DNA of 64,000 nt from Agromyces sp. H17E-10 (GCF_022919715.1 NZ_CP095042.1:3410001-3474000), one strand, 5' to 3'; numbered from the stretch's first letter, positions 18,508 through 29,179 are shown. Translations and numbers: made by a program. Notes: generated by a model from the sequence alone, not told the origin.

Positions 18508-18537
18508 TGGACGAGTGCGATTTCCCGTGCTAGTGTT
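18508..18537 (+). promoter_or_regulatory. Promoter of the initiator tRNA gene
   Basis: -35 TTGGAC (18508-18513), 18-nt spacer, -10 TAGTGT (18532-18537), ending 11 nt before the mature tRNA 5' end. Confidence 0.6.
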
Positions 18538-18548
18538 ATCTCTTGTGC

Positions 18549-18622
18549 CGCGGGGTGGAGCAGCTCGGTAGCTCGCTGGGCTCATAACCCAGAGGTCGTA
18601 GGTTCAAATCCTGCCCCCGCAA
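18549..18622 (+). tRNA. Initiator tRNA-fMet (CAT)
   Basis: A 74-nt cloverleaf without encoded CCA. Acceptor CGCGGGG pairs with CCCCGCA leaving the C1 x A72 mismatch typical of bacterial initiators. Anticodon loop CTCATAA is closed by three G-C pairs (GGG/CCC), the second initiator hallmark. T arm GTAGG-TTCAAAT-CCTGC. Confidence 0.95.
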
Positions 18623-18629
18623 CGAGGAG

Positions 18630-18659
18630 AAGGCCCGGAATCGCAAGATTCCGGGCCTT
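18630..18659 (+). terminator. Rho-independent terminator after the tRNA
   Basis: A 13-bp perfect stem (AAGGCCCGGAATC and its complement) with loop GCAA, followed by CTGCTTTT. It may also serve the convergent corA gene. Confidence 0.85.
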
Positions 18660-18693
18660 CTGCTTTTCCGGAGCGCCGAAGCGGCGCCGCGGT

Positions 18694-19737
18694 TCACAGC
18701 CAGTGACGACGTTTGAACATCAGGTAGATGACGACGTCGACGACGACGATCGCAGCTCCGATCGCGACCCATCCGTACTGCCACTGCACGAGCGGGATGT
18801 TCTTGAAGTTCATCCCGTAGACCCCGGCGATCAGGGTCGGGAGGGCGAGCAGCGCGGCGAACGCGGAGATCGTGCGCATGTCCTTGTTCTGCCGGGCCGC
18901 GACGTTGTTCTCGTGGCTCGAGAGCAGGGCATCGAGCCCCCGGCCCTGATTGTTGATCAGCGCGGTCGTGCCGGCGGCGTCGTCGAGAAGGTCGTGGAGG
19001 TAGGGGGAGACCTCCTCGCGGCCGATCTTCGTCGACTCGAGGTGACGTGTGCTCTCGCGGAGCGCCGCCTCGATGCTCGAGACGGCGCGGTCGATGCGGC
19101 CGATGTCCTTGCGGATCTCGTAGATGCGGCGGTGGTCCTCCGTGGTTCGATCGGAGAAGACCTGTTCCTCGAGCTCTTCCAGATCGGTCTCGACGTCGGC
19201 GGCGGCCTTCGCGTAGCCGTCGACGAGGTCGGCCATGATGAGGTACGCGGCCTTCATCGTCTCGTCGCGGCGGTTCGGCGGGGTGCGGTCGAGGAGGTCT
19301 CGAAGATCGGTCGCCTCGCCGTCGACGCTGCGCTGCACGGTGAGCAGCCAGCTGTCGCCGATGTACAAGAAGGTCTGCCCCAGCGCGAGCTCCCCGTCCT
19401 GACGGTGCACGACGGCCCACAGCAGTACGAACAGGTGCTCCTCGAACTTCTGGATCTTGGGCTGCTGGCGGCCCGAGACGACGTCCGCGGCGGCCGCCGG
19501 ATGGATGCCGAGCACGGCTTGCACCGCACGGATCGTCTCATCGTCGGGATCGAGCAGCGACAGCCAGAGGAACGCGCGCCGTCGTCTCGCGGTCGCGATG
19601 GTACGCCGGAGGCCATCGCCGTCGACGCCGTCGAGCGGCTCGATCTCGGGCGTCACCAGGAATGCACCCAGCGAGGACGGCAGCGATCCGTTCGAGCCGG
19701 GGTCGGTTCTCGCTTCGTTGCGGCGGGTGTCGGTCAT
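18694..19737 (-). CDS. corA: CorA-family magnesium/divalent cation transporter
   Basis: 347 aa from ATG 19737, with GGAGGAGG shortly upstream. A long cytoplasmic N-terminal alpha/beta domain and coiled helices (residues ~200-270) lead to two C-terminal transmembrane helices. The signature YGMNF follows the first (ALLALPTLIAG-V), and the second ends in the basic tail FKRRHWL. It forms pentameric Mg2+ (or Co2+/Ni2+) channels. An upstream Arg-rich extension of the frame is rejected. Confidence 0.9.
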   Translation of the reverse strand: MTDTRRNEARTDPGSNGSLPSSLGAFLVTPEIEPLDGVDGDGLRRTIATARRRRAFLWLSLLDPDDETIRAVQAVLGIHPAAAADVVSGRQQPKIQKFEEHLFVLLWAVVHRQDGELALGQTFLYIGDSWLLTVQRSVDGEATDLRDLLDRTPPNRRDETMKAAYLIMADLVDGYAKAAADVETDLEELEEQVFSDRTTEDHRRIYEIRKDIGRIDRAVSSIEAALRESTRHLESTKIGREEVSPYLHDLLDDAAGTTALINNQGRGLDALLSSHENNVAARQNKDMRTISAFAALLALPTLIAGVYGMNFKNIPLVQWQYGWVAIGAAIVVVDVVIYLMFKRRHWL

Positions 19738-20054
19738 CGTGATCCTCCTCCGGCGCCGGTTCGGGCACCGACGTCGTCGAGTCCGCACCAGTTCAGCACG
19801 CGTGCCCGCACGGGGGAACGGGGTTGCGGTTCGGGGTTCCGCAGGGCATGGCAGCGCCACCGCGGCCTGACGCGGGCACTCGCCCACTCACCCTGCTCGC
19901 GGCCGGGCGCGTGGTTATACGCGCCGTCTTCTGCGATCGCAAGGGCTTCATCCGGCCTGCGCGCGTACGTACCGTGATCTCACCCGACCGATGGGCTGCC
20001 GCGGCTCCACGGCGGCATCGAGCCCGTCGGCACGATGCAGGAAGAAGGCAGACG
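19738..20054. other. 317-nt non-coding stretch between corA and the holin-family operon
   Basis: Carries the ribosome binding site of corA at its left end and AGGAAGAAGG before ATG 20055. GTGGTTATACG near 19911 is the most A/T-rich spot and a possible -10 region for the rightward operon. I see no RNA gene or hairpin of note. Confidence 0.4.
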
Positions 20055-20825
20055 ATGAACAGCAGTTCTCTGTCGAACACCCGAGGCGGTGGTGCCGGTG
20101 ACCGCGCCGCGGCCGGCTCGACCCCCGCGCAGACGCGGGAGGGCGGCCTCGGCGAGGAGGCATCCGCGCTCGCATCCGACGCCGCAGACGCCGGCCGGCA
20201 CGTCGTCGACGTCGCGAAGGACGAGTCCCGGTCGGTCGCCTCGGAGACCAAGGACCAGGCCCGTCGGCTCCTCGGCCAGGTCGGCGACGAGCTGAACGGC
20301 CAGGCGACCGCTCAGCAGGCCCGACTCGCCGAGGGCCTGCACTCCGCGGGCGCCGAGTTCTCGGAGATGGCGGACGGCTCGACCCGTTCGGGCTACGCCG
20401 CAGACCTCGTGCGCGGCGCAGGCCGGCGCGCCGACGCCGCGGCCCGGTGGCTCGAGCAGCGCGATCCGCGTTCGGTGCTCGAAGAGGTGAAGGGCTACGC
20501 GCGACGTCGCCCAGGCGTCTTCATCGCGATCGCGGTCGGCGCCGGCATCCTCGCCGGGCGGCTCACCCGTGCGATGGCATCGCCGCCGGACCGCCCCGCA
20601 TCGGGAGGCGGACGCCTCCCGACCGGAACCGACGCGAACCGCGGCGCCACGGCGCCGGAGGCCCCGCCGCTCCGCGAGGTCCCGCCGCCCACGGCGACGA
20701 CCGTCGGCACCGGGGCGACCGGGTCCGCCCGGGCGACCGGGTCCATCGGGGTCACCGCGACCGGCACCCGAGCAGGTCTCGAGGGCGGCGCTCCGCACGG
20801 CGCCCCGGGGAGCGGAGGTGTCTGA
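20055..20825 (+). CDS. Hypothetical protein with amphipathic/membrane segment, first gene of holin-DUF3618 operon
   Basis: 256 aa. Low-complexity Gly/Ala start, then about 120 residues of charged amphipathic helix (DEVTKDQARRLLGQVGDEL-like heptads), one hydrophobic segment GVFIAIAVGAGILAG near residue 165, then a Gly/Pro/Thr-rich tail. No family function is known to me. It is translationally coupled to the next gene (TGATG at 20823-20827). The trio occurs together in many actinobacteria. Confidence 0.75.
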   Translation: MNSSSLSNTRGGGAGDRAAAGSTPAQTREGGLGEEASALASDAADAGRHVVDVAKDESRSVASETKDQARRLLGQVGDELNGQATAQQARLAEGLHSAGAEFSEMADGSTRSGYAADLVRGAGRRADAAARWLEQRDPRSVLEEVKGYARRRPGVFIAIAVGAGILAGRLTRAMASPPDRPASGGGRLPTGTDANRGATAPEAPPLREVPPPTATTVGTGATGSARATGSIGVTATGTRAGLEGGAPHGAPGSGGV

Positions 20826-21262
20826 TGGCTGACGCACGTCATGCCCATGAGACGCCGCCGACCCCGTCCGAACGCCAGGCCGAGGCGAGCTCGCTCGGTG
20901 ACCTCCTCGCGGAGGTCTCGCGCGACATCTCGACGCTCATGCGTCAAGAGGTCGAACTGGCGAAGGCCGAGCTCCGCGAGTCGGCCAAGCGGGCGGGGCG
21001 TGGCGCAGGACTCCTCGGCGGCGCAGGGGCGGCCGGAATGCTCGCGCTGACCTTCCTGTCCGTCGCGCTCTGGTGGGGCCTCGGCTACCTCATCGGCAAC
21101 GCATGGTCGGCCGTGGTCGTGGCCGTGCTCTGGGGCGTCGTCGCCCTGGTGCTCGCCCTGACGGGCAAGAAGCAGATCGAGGAGATCGACGGGATCCCAC
21201 GCACGGTCGAGACCGTGAAGGAGATCCCGGAGACCCTGAAGAGGAATGAGGAGAACCGATGA
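20825..21262 (+). CDS. Phage-holin-family (DUF1469 type) membrane protein
   Basis: 145 aa. An N-terminal cytoplasmic helix (DLLAEVSRDISTLMRQEVEL) is followed by two transmembrane helices separated by a short loop (MLALTFLSVALWWGLGYLIG, then WSAVVVAVLWGVVALVLAL) and a charged tail. This is the actinobacterial membrane protein family often labelled holin; no lysis role is implied because no endolysin is present. It overlaps its neighbours on both sides (TGATG, ATGA). Confidence 0.85.
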   Translation: MADARHAHETPPTPSERQAEASSLGDLLAEVSRDISTLMRQEVELAKAELRESAKRAGRGAGLLGGAGAAGMLALTFLSVALWWGLGYLIGNAWSAVVVAVLWGVVALVLALTGKKQIEEIDGIPRTVETVKEIPETLKRNEENR

Positions 21263-21945
21263 GCAACCCCGATGAGATCCGTGCAGACATCGAGCGGACC
21301 CGCTCGGAGCTCGGACAGGACGTCGACGCGCTCGCCGACAAGGTGACGCCGTCGAAGATCGCGGAGCGCCAGTCGCGGCGTATGCGTCGCGCGATGACGT
21401 CGGTCAAGGACCGCGTGATGGGTGTCGCCTCGGATGCGGGCGACGCCGCCCATGACGCCGCCGAGCATGTGGGCGATGCGGTCGCCGACGCACCGCGGAT
21501 GGTCGCGTCGGGCACGCGCGGCAACCCGATCGCGGTCGGCCTGATCGCCTTCGGCATCGGCTGGCTCGTCGCGTCGCTGGTACCGGCCTCCAAGGTCGAG
21601 CGCCAGGTCGCCGACCAGGCGAAGGATGCCGCGGCGCCGCTCGTCGACGAGGTGAAGGAGATCGCGGCCGAGGCGGCCGATCATCTTCGCGAGCCCGCGA
21701 AGGATGCCGTGGACGCCGTCAAGGAACGCGCCGCCGAGGCGGTCGAGACCGTCCGTCAGGAGGGTGAGACGGCCGCGGCCGAGGTGGGCAGCGAGGCGAA
21801 GCACACCGCGGAGCGGCACACCTCGGCGGACACGTCGTCCGACCCCGTGACGGCGGCGCCGGTCACGACCCCGGGTGTCGCACCGGCGCAGCGGCCGTCG
21901 TCGTCCGGCGCGGCCACCATGCCGCCCGAGCCGTTCGATCCGTGA
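21259..21945 (+). CDS. DUF3618 domain protein
   Basis: 228 aa. DUF3618 at the N-terminus (SNPDEIRADIERTRSELG, then DVDALADKVTP), a membrane segment NPIAVGLIAFGIGWLVASLV near residue 100, then long Ala/Glu/Lys-rich amphipathic helices and a Pro/Thr tail. The ATGA overlap with the holin-family gene makes this the last of a tightly coupled three-gene operon. The function is unknown; the composition suggests membrane-surface binding. Confidence 0.85.
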   Translation: MSNPDEIRADIERTRSELGQDVDALADKVTPSKIAERQSRRMRRAMTSVKDRVMGVASDAGDAAHDAAEHVGDAVADAPRMVASGTRGNPIAVGLIAFGIGWLVASLVPASKVERQVADQAKDAAAPLVDEVKEIAAEAADHLREPAKDAVDAVKERAAEAVETVRQEGETAAAEVGSEAKHTAERHTSADTSSDPVTAAPVTTPGVAPAQRPSSSGAATMPPEPFDP

Positions 21946-21959
21946 TCGACCCCTCGCGC

Positions 21960-22000
21960 GACGGGAGGCCCGGGATCGTGATGATCCCGGGCCTCTCGTC
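21960..22000. terminator. Bidirectional hairpin terminator
   Basis: Core stem GAGGCCCGGGATC (21965-21977) pairs exactly with 21983-21995 around loop GTGAT, and extends five more pairs including one G-U. It lies between the convergent DUF3618 and metalloprotease genes. Confidence 0.8.
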
Positions 22001-22020
22001 GTGCCGACGGCCGTCGACGG

Positions 22021-24165
22021 TCAGCCGTTCTTGCGGTTGCCCGTGTTGGTCACGGTCAGCGTGTACCCGGCGTCGAGGTACGTCAGATCGCCCGACGGCA
22101 GGTTCGAGACGAGCGTCGCGAAGTCGCGGTGGTTGCCGCTCGCGCACTTCGTCACGAAGCCGGCCTGCGAGATCGCATCGCCCTCGAGACGGTAGACGTA
22201 GTTGCCCGCGCCGTCCGTGATCTCGAACGACGAGTCGACGCCCGGCGTGAGGTCGCAGGTCGAGACGATCTGCAACGTCCAGTTGTCGTCCTGGAGTCCC
22301 GTCGTCTCGAACCACTCGCCCTCATCCGAGGAGAGGGTCGCGGCCGCGCCGTTCACCTGCACGTCGTCGACGAACCAGCCCGTGTCGAGGTAGGCCGCGT
22401 CGGTCGAGTACCGGAACTGCACATCGGTCGTGCCGGCCGGCAGTTGCGCCGTGTAGTGCACGTACACGGGGTCGTCGACGAAGTACTCGCCGCCCGACGT
22501 CCCCGTGAGGCCGTTGCCCGTCGGGTTGTTGCCGTGCGGGTCGTCGTCGCTCGTCACGACCGCGCCCGAATCGTCGACGAGCGGAACGGTGACCCACTCG
22601 CCGCCGACGAGCGCCTCGACGAAACCGTAGTCCCAGCCCTCCTCGATGAAGTGCCAGGTCCAGAAGTCGAGCGAGGTCGCCGTACCGGTGACGTCGACGT
22701 CGAGCACGTTCTCGGACTGGCTCTCGTACCCGCCGTACCAGTGCGTCTCGCCCGTGTGCGGCGCGATCCGCGTGGTGTCCTCGCCGTCGAGCGCGACCGT
22801 GACGGTCGGCCCGGGGTTGCGGAACCGTTCGACCTGGATGCCGTAGGGCAGCGCGACGTCGCTCGACGGGTTCGCCCGGCGGAGCCACTTGGCCTCGGGC
22901 TGGGCGCCCTGGTTCGAGCCCCGGCCGCCCCAGAACTGGTCGTCCGCGACGTCGAACGTCCAGCTGGTGAACGCCGGGTCGCCGAAGTCGACCGCCTTGA
23001 TGTCGAAGCGATCGGATGCCTCGTCGTCGAGGTACACCGCGACGGCCCAGTCCTGGTACAGCTCCTTCGCGCTGCGGAGGTCGGCGCCGGTCTCGTCGTT
23101 GAACGCGTCGATCGCAGCCTGCACGCCCTCCATGCCGTCCGCGGGGTTCTCGAAGATCCGCTTGATCAGCAGGTCGCCTCCGGCGCCGTCGTACGCGAGA
23201 TCGGGTTCGTAGGTGCCGTCGCCGTTGCCGCCGGCCTGCTCCCAGAGGTACTGGAAGAACGTGTACGAGGCGCCGTAGTTCTCGAGACCGCCGCCCCATC
23301 GCGTGAGCGATGTCTCGGCGTAGAACACCTGGTGATAGGTGAGATGCGAGCCGCCGACGTCGTATCCGTTGAGGAACACCGCGAAGTCGGCGAGCCCCTC
23401 GTCGACCCACGACAGCTCGCCGGGGTCGCTGTAGTTGTGCAGCAGGTGCTCGAGCTCGTGCGCGATCACCCCCTCGTACAAGGTCGGCTGGTCGTTGTCG
23501 GGGTCGTCGTCGTTCCACTCGGAGTCGGCGGGACCGACGCGGTTCGCCCAGTCGTACGCGTCGACGACGATCGCGTTCATGCCCGACGATTCGATGAACT
23601 CGGGCGCGAAGTAGCCGGCCGTGTACGTCGTCTCCGCGCAGTCGTAGTACTGCGCGTCCTGCACGTTGTAGACGATCATGACGAGCGAGTCGCTCGCGGG
23701 CTCGGCGGGGTCGGCCGCGTCCATCGGCCCGAAGTGCTCCTCGTCGACGGCGACGATCTGGTTCGAGAGCTCGGAGCCCATGTAGTCGATCTGCGCCTGC
23801 GTGAGCGTGTAGTCGGCGACGTCCGCGTCGGCGCACGGCACGAACTCGTCGTCGGGGGTGGGATCGAACGCCGGGTCGAGGCTGGCGACGCCGGTCGGGG
23901 CGCTGCCGTCGAGCGGCGTGCCGGCGGGTACGTAGATGTACACGGGGGTCGCGTCGGGCGTCGTGCCCGCATACACCCTCGTGAAGTCCTGCTCGTAGGT
24001 GCCGCCGGCCTCGCTGTCGTTGATCGGCAGCGTGATCGTCGGTTCACCCGGCAGGTTCAGGTGGTCGTCGGCCTGGGCCGGCATGGCGGATGCCGCGACG
24101 AAGGCCGCGGCGGCGACGGCGATGCTCGTGGCGGCGCCGACCGCTCTGGTTGGTGCTCGAAGCAC
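22021..24165 (-). CDS. Secreted zinc metalloprotease, immune inhibitor A-like (HExxH)
   Basis: 714 aa from GTG 24165, which places a typical signal peptide at the start (basic RAPTRAVG, hydrophobic ATSIAVAAAAFVAA, cleavage near AQA-DD). An in-frame ATG at 24249 is the alternative. Zinc motif HELEHLLHN (His236, Glu237, His240), followed by WVDEGLADF with the likely third ligand. After the ~400-residue catalytic part come beta-rich domains with FVDDVQV-type MAM/jelly-roll signatures and a C-terminal domain with one cysteine pair. It resembles M6-like bacterial metallopeptidases; substrate unknown. It lies alone between two terminator/promoter regions. Confidence 0.8.
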   Translation of the reverse strand: MLRAPTRAVGAATSIAVAAAAFVAASAMPAQADDHLNLPGEPTITLPINDSEAGGTYEQDFTRVYAGTTPDATPVYIYVPAGTPLDGSAPTGVASLDPAFDPTPDDEFVPCADADVADYTLTQAQIDYMGSELSNQIVAVDEEHFGPMDAADPAEPASDSLVMIVYNVQDAQYYDCAETTYTAGYFAPEFIESSGMNAIVVDAYDWANRVGPADSEWNDDDPDNDQPTLYEGVIAHELEHLLHNYSDPGELSWVDEGLADFAVFLNGYDVGGSHLTYHQVFYAETSLTRWGGGLENYGASYTFFQYLWEQAGGNGDGTYEPDLAYDGAGGDLLIKRIFENPADGMEGVQAAIDAFNDETGADLRSAKELYQDWAVAVYLDDEASDRFDIKAVDFGDPAFTSWTFDVADDQFWGGRGSNQGAQPEAKWLRRANPSSDVALPYGIQVERFRNPGPTVTVALDGEDTTRIAPHTGETHWYGGYESQSENVLDVDVTGTATSLDFWTWHFIEEGWDYGFVEALVGGEWVTVPLVDDSGAVVTSDDDPHGNNPTGNGLTGTSGGEYFVDDPVYVHYTAQLPAGTTDVQFRYSTDAAYLDTGWFVDDVQVNGAAATLSSDEGEWFETTGLQDDNWTLQIVSTCDLTPGVDSSFEITDGAGNYVYRLEGDAISQAGFVTKCASGNHRDFATLVSNLPSGDLTYLDAGYTLTVTNTGNRKNG

Positions 24166-24387
24166 GGCGGTGTCCCATCTCTCATGGACCCGCCGAGTCC
24201 TGGCGGTCTGCCCTTCGTCGCGCGGGACCGATCGGTTCGGAGGCCGCATCGTCGCGGGCTCCGTCTGAACCCGGACAGTGGAACACGCCGGAGATCCGCG
24301 CGGAAGGGGCTTGCGCTCGGGGAGGGGATGCGAGAGAAGCCGCGCGGCGCCGCCGGGCGGCGGGGCGGAGGGCCGGCCCGCTCGCCC

Positions 24388-24393
24388 TACGAT
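24388..24393 (+). promoter_or_regulatory. -10 box TACGAT, leaderless start
   Basis: Six nucleotides separate the box from ATG 24400, so the mRNA should begin at the start codon. Confidence 0.6.
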
Positions 24394-24399
24394 GGGCGC

Positions 24400-24930
24400 A
24401 TGACGACACCCGAGACTGCCGTCGCCCTCCAGGCGGCCGCCATGCGCGGATTCCGCACACTCGAGGACGTCATCGACGTCATCCCGGCGAAGGTGCGCGA
24501 CCGGCCGTTCCCGGTCGCCGCGACCGCGCCCGCCGCATCCGGAGTCGCCGGAGCCCCCCGCGACCGCGACCTGCAGGACGTGCTCAACCACCTGCACGCC
24601 TGGCACGAACTGCTGATCGGCTGGCTCGACGCGATCGAGGCCGGCCGCACGCCCGCGTACCCCGCGGAGGGCTACGACTGGGGCCGGCTCGACGCGCTCA
24701 ACCTGGCGCTCCGCGAGAAGTACCGCGTGCGTCAGGCGTCACGGGCGTTCGCGCGCCTGCAGGCGAGTCACGCGACCGCGCTCGGTCGGGTGTCGGCCCT
24801 CGGCGACGACGTGCTCTTCGACGCCGACCGGTTCGACTGGCTCGGCGGGACGCTCGCGGGGCCTGCCCACGAGTGCCTCGGCGGCCACTACGCGTGGGCG
24901 GTGCAGGCGATCGCCGCGCGATTCGACTGA
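24400..24930 (+). CDS. ClbS/DfsB-family four-helix bundle protein
   Basis: 176 aa. DinB-like four-helix bundle with VLNHLHAWHELLIGWL, GYDWGRLDALN and the closing GHYAWAVQAI helix. ClbS proteins protect producers from colibactin by hydrolysing its cyclopropane, but most family members (DfsB) have no proven role. The start ATG has no ribosome binding site and lies 6 nt after a -10 box, consistent with a leaderless message. The much longer upstream frame is antisense to the metalloprotease and is not coding. Confidence 0.8.
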   Translation: MTTPETAVALQAAAMRGFRTLEDVIDVIPAKVRDRPFPVAATAPAASGVAGAPRDRDLQDVLNHLHAWHELLIGWLDAIEAGRTPAYPAEGYDWGRLDALNLALREKYRVRQASRAFARLQASHATALGRVSALGDDVLFDADRFDWLGGTLAGPAHECLGGHYAWAVQAIAARFD

Positions 24931-24975
24931 GCCGGCGATTCGACTGAAGGGTCGGCGGCGCCGATCGGGTCGGCC

Positions 24976-24981
24976 TACGCT
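24976..24981 (+). promoter_or_regulatory. -10 box TACGCT, leaderless start
   Basis: Six nucleotides before ATG 24988. Confidence 0.6.
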
Positions 24982-24987
24982 GGAGGC

Positions 24988-25845
24988 ATGACGGACGGCG
25001 AGGTCGGCACGGTGCAGGAGTGGGACGGCAACGGGGCATCCGGCGGCGATCTGGGCGTCGCGGTCGCGCAGTTCGCACCCGTCTCGGATGTCGCGGCGAA
25101 CCTCGAGACGATCGAACGCCTCGCGCGTACGGCGGTGGAACGCGGTGCGCGACTCGTCGTCCTCCCCGAGTACTCGATGTTCTTCACCCCCGAGCTCGGC
25201 CAGGAGATGGCCGACGCCGCCGAGCCGCTCGATGGCGCCTTCGTGCGCGCGCTCGGAGCGCTCGCCGGCGATCTCGGTGTGCACCTCGTCGCCGGCATGC
25301 TCGAGCAGACCGACGACGCCGTCCGGTTCTCGAACACGCTCGTGGCCGTCGACGACGACGGCCGGCTCGTCGCCAGGTACCGCAAGCAGCACCTCTACGA
25401 CGCGTTCGGCATGAAGGAGTCCGACCGGGTCGTCGCCGGCGGCCTGGACGCCCCCGAGATCTTCACGGTCGACGGCGTGCCCGTGGGCATGCAGACGTGC
25501 TACGACCTGCGATTCCCCGAGGTGACCCGCACGATCGTCGACGCCGGCGCCGATCTCGTGCTCGTGCCGGCCGAGTGGGTGCGGGGGCCGCTCAAGGAGC
25601 ACCACTGGCGCACCCTCGCGCTCGCGCGTGCGATCGAGAACACCGTGTACCTCGCCGCCGCCGACCAGGCTCCGCCCGTCGCGGTCGGTCGCAGCCTCGT
25701 CGTCGACCCGATGGGCGTCGAGCTCGCGACGCTCGGCGAGCAGTCTGGCGTCGCCGTCGCGTGGGTCTCTCGCGAGCGGCTCGCCGACGTGCGGCGCACC
25801 AACCCGGCGCTCGCGCTGCGGCGCTACGCGGTCGTGCCCCGCTGA
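24988..25845 (+). CDS. Carbon-nitrogen hydrolase (nitrilase superfamily amidase)
   Basis: 285 aa. The catalytic triad is visible: Glu61 in VVLPEYSMFF, Lys133 in YRKQHLYDAFG, Cys171 in MQTCYDLRFPE. The Cys-Tyr-Asp-Leu-Arg-Phe-Pro-Glu elbow fits the Nit/deaminated-glutathione-amidase and omega-amidase branch. The next gene is a class I aminotransferase facing it; a link through transamination-omega-amidation of methionine or glutamine is plausible but inferred. The 3' ends are 13 nt apart. Confidence 0.88.
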   Translation: MTDGEVGTVQEWDGNGASGGDLGVAVAQFAPVSDVAANLETIERLARTAVERGARLVVLPEYSMFFTPELGQEMADAAEPLDGAFVRALGALAGDLGVHLVAGMLEQTDDAVRFSNTLVAVDDDGRLVARYRKQHLYDAFGMKESDRVVAGGLDAPEIFTVDGVPVGMQTCYDLRFPEVTRTIVDAGADLVLVPAEWVRGPLKEHHWRTLALARAIENTVYLAAADQAPPVAVGRSLVVDPMGVELATLGEQSGVAVAWVSRERLADVRRTNPALALRRYAVVPR

Positions 25846-25858
25846 CGCGGGCTCGCGA

Positions 25859-27085
25859 TCAGAGTGCGGCGAGCCGGGTGGAGGCCTCCTCGAGCACGGG
25901 CATGCGCTTGCAGAAGGCGAAGCGCACGAGGCTGCGGTACGCGTCGTGGCGCTCGGGGTGCACGAACGCCGTGACCGGAACCCCCACGACGCCGGCCAGC
26001 TCGGGCAGGCGCCGGCACAGTTCGGCGCCGTCGGAGAAGCCGAGCGGCGAGGCATCCGCGACGATGAAATAGCCCGCCTGCGGGCGGGCGACCGCGAAGC
26101 CCGCCGCCTCGAGGCCGGCGGCGAGCACCTCGCGCTTGCCGGCGAGCGTCGCTGCGGCCTCGGCGAAGAACGCGTCGGGCAGGTCGAGCCCCGCGGCGAT
26201 CGCCGGCTGGAAGGGCGCGCCGTTCACATAGGTCAGGAACTGCTTGACCGCGAGCACCGCGGCCACGAGGTGCGCGGGTGCGGTGAGCCAGCCGATCTTC
26301 CAGCCGGTCGTCGAGAAGGTCTTGCCGCCCGACGAGATCGTGATGGTGCGCTCGCGCGCGCCGGGCAGCGTCGCGATCGGCCGGTGCGCCCCGTCGAACA
26401 CGAGGTGCTCGTACACCTCGTCGGTCACGATGAGCGCGTCGTGCCGTTCGGCGAGCCGCACGATCTCGACGAGCACCTCGTCGTCGAGCACCGCGCCAGT
26501 CGGGTTGTGGGGCGAGTTCACGATGATCATGCGGGTGCGGTCGGTGACCGCCCGCCCGAGCGCCTCGAGATCTGGCTGCCAGACGGCGCCCGACGCTTCA
26601 GCCGACCAGGCGAGCGGCACCGTGCGGTGCACGCCGCCCGCCCGGGCGATGAGCGCGGCGTAGGCGTCGTAGTACGGCTCGAAGGTGACGACGTCATCGC
26701 CGGCGTCGACGAACGCGAGGATCGACGCCGCGAGCGCCTCGGTCGCGCCCGCGGTCACGAGCACCTCGGACGCCGCATCGAGCTCGATGCCGTACCAATG
26801 CGCCTGATGGCGTGCGACGGCTTCGCGCAGCACCGGCAGGCCGATGCCGGGCGGGTACTGGTTGACCCCGTCGGCGATCGCGGAGCGGGCCGCCTCGAGC
26901 ACCTCGGCCGGGCCGTCCTCGTCGGGGAACCCCTGGCCCAGGTTGATCGCACCGGTGCGGGCGGCGAGGGCGCTCATCTCGGCGAAGATCGTCGCGGCGA
27001 TCGCGCCGTCGGCACCGAGCAGGCCCGCGCCGGCTGCCGTGCGCTGCCACGGGCTGAGGCCCGCCGCGGGGGAGAAGTCGCTCAT
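25859..27085 (-). CDS. PLP-dependent class I/II aminotransferase
   Basis: 408 aa from ATG 27085. Fold type I: INLGQGFPDEDGP, NSPHNPTGAVL, TDEVYEHLVFDG, and PLP lysine Lys255 in SSGGKTFSTTGWKIGW. The sequence resembles the YbdL/kynurenine-aminotransferase and mycobacterial DapC group, so 2-oxo-acid (methionine, glutamine) or N-succinyl-diaminopimelate aminotransferase are the candidates. A pseudo-extension of the frame upstream, Ala/Gly-rich and antisense to the HtrA gene, is rejected; the -10 box at 27092-27097 fixes the start. Confidence 0.88.
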   Translation of the reverse strand: MSDFSPAAGLSPWQRTAAGAGLLGADGAIAATIFAEMSALAARTGAINLGQGFPDEDGPAEVLEAARSAIADGVNQYPPGIGLPVLREAVARHQAHWYGIELDAASEVLVTAGATEALAASILAFVDAGDDVVTFEPYYDAYAALIARAGGVHRTVPLAWSAEASGAVWQPDLEALGRAVTDRTRMIIVNSPHNPTGAVLDDEVLVEIVRLAERHDALIVTDEVYEHLVFDGAHRPIATLPGARERTITISSGGKTFSTTGWKIGWLTAPAHLVAAVLAVKQFLTYVNGAPFQPAIAAGLDLPDAFFAEAAATLAGKREVLAAGLEAAGFAVARPQAGYFIVADASPLGFSDGAELCRRLPELAGVVGVPVTAFVHPERHDAYRSLVRFAFCKRMPVLEEASTRLAAL

Positions 27086-27091
27086 CTTCAC

Positions 27092-27097
27092 ACCGTA
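27092..27097 (-). promoter_or_regulatory. -10 box TACGGT, leaderless start of the aminotransferase gene
   Basis: Six nucleotides before ATG 27085 on the minus strand. Confidence 0.55.
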
Positions 27098-27251
27098 CGC
27101 GAGGGTCGGGCCGCTACGCTGGCGCCGGGCCCCTCGACCCGATCGGGGTCGTTCGGATGAATCACTGCTCGCTGATAGCCGAGTCATAGATTCCGCCAAT
27201 CCCCTGCACAGACTGCCGCGGGATGCTGGCATCGCTTTGGAAGGAGCAGAC

Positions 27252-29063
<1,812 letters not shown>

Positions 29064-29101
29064 ACCAGAACGGCACGGATGCCTCGCATCCATGTCACGC
29101 G

Positions 29102-29131
29102 CGGGGCCGGATCGGAGACGATCCGGCCCCG
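29102..29131 (+). terminator. Hairpin terminator after the HtrA gene
   Basis: Stem CGGGGCCGGATC (29102-29113) and its exact complement at 29120-29131, loop of 6 nt. A shorter GGATGC-CTC-GCATCC inverted repeat lies just upstream at 29077-29091. Confidence 0.75.
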
Positions 29132-29173
29132 TTCGGCGTGCCCGTTCGATGCATCGCGGAGCACCCCGCCTGT

Positions 29174-29179
29174 TAGGCT
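29174..29179 (+). promoter_or_regulatory. -10 box TAGGCT upstream of the glycopolymer operon
   Basis: Eighteen nucleotides before ATG 29198, giving a leader of only ~10-20 nt. Confidence 0.5.

Noticed and set aside
19738..20054. Riboswitch (M-box) upstream of corA
   Set aside because: Only ~60 nt before the corA start carry any signal, and no M-box pairing elements could be drawn.
20825..21262. Prophage remnant because of the holin-family protein
   Set aside because: No other phage genes, no integrase, no att-like repeats; this family is chromosomal in actinobacteria.
22129..24399. Upstream extension of the DfsB-like gene by ~750 codons
   Set aside because: Entirely antisense to the secreted metalloprotease, with Arg/Val/Glu-rich shadow composition; the -10 box at 24388 places the start at 24400.
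24400..24930. Colibactin self-resistance gene
   Set aside because: The family is broad and no genotoxin cluster is present; only the fold assignment is kept.
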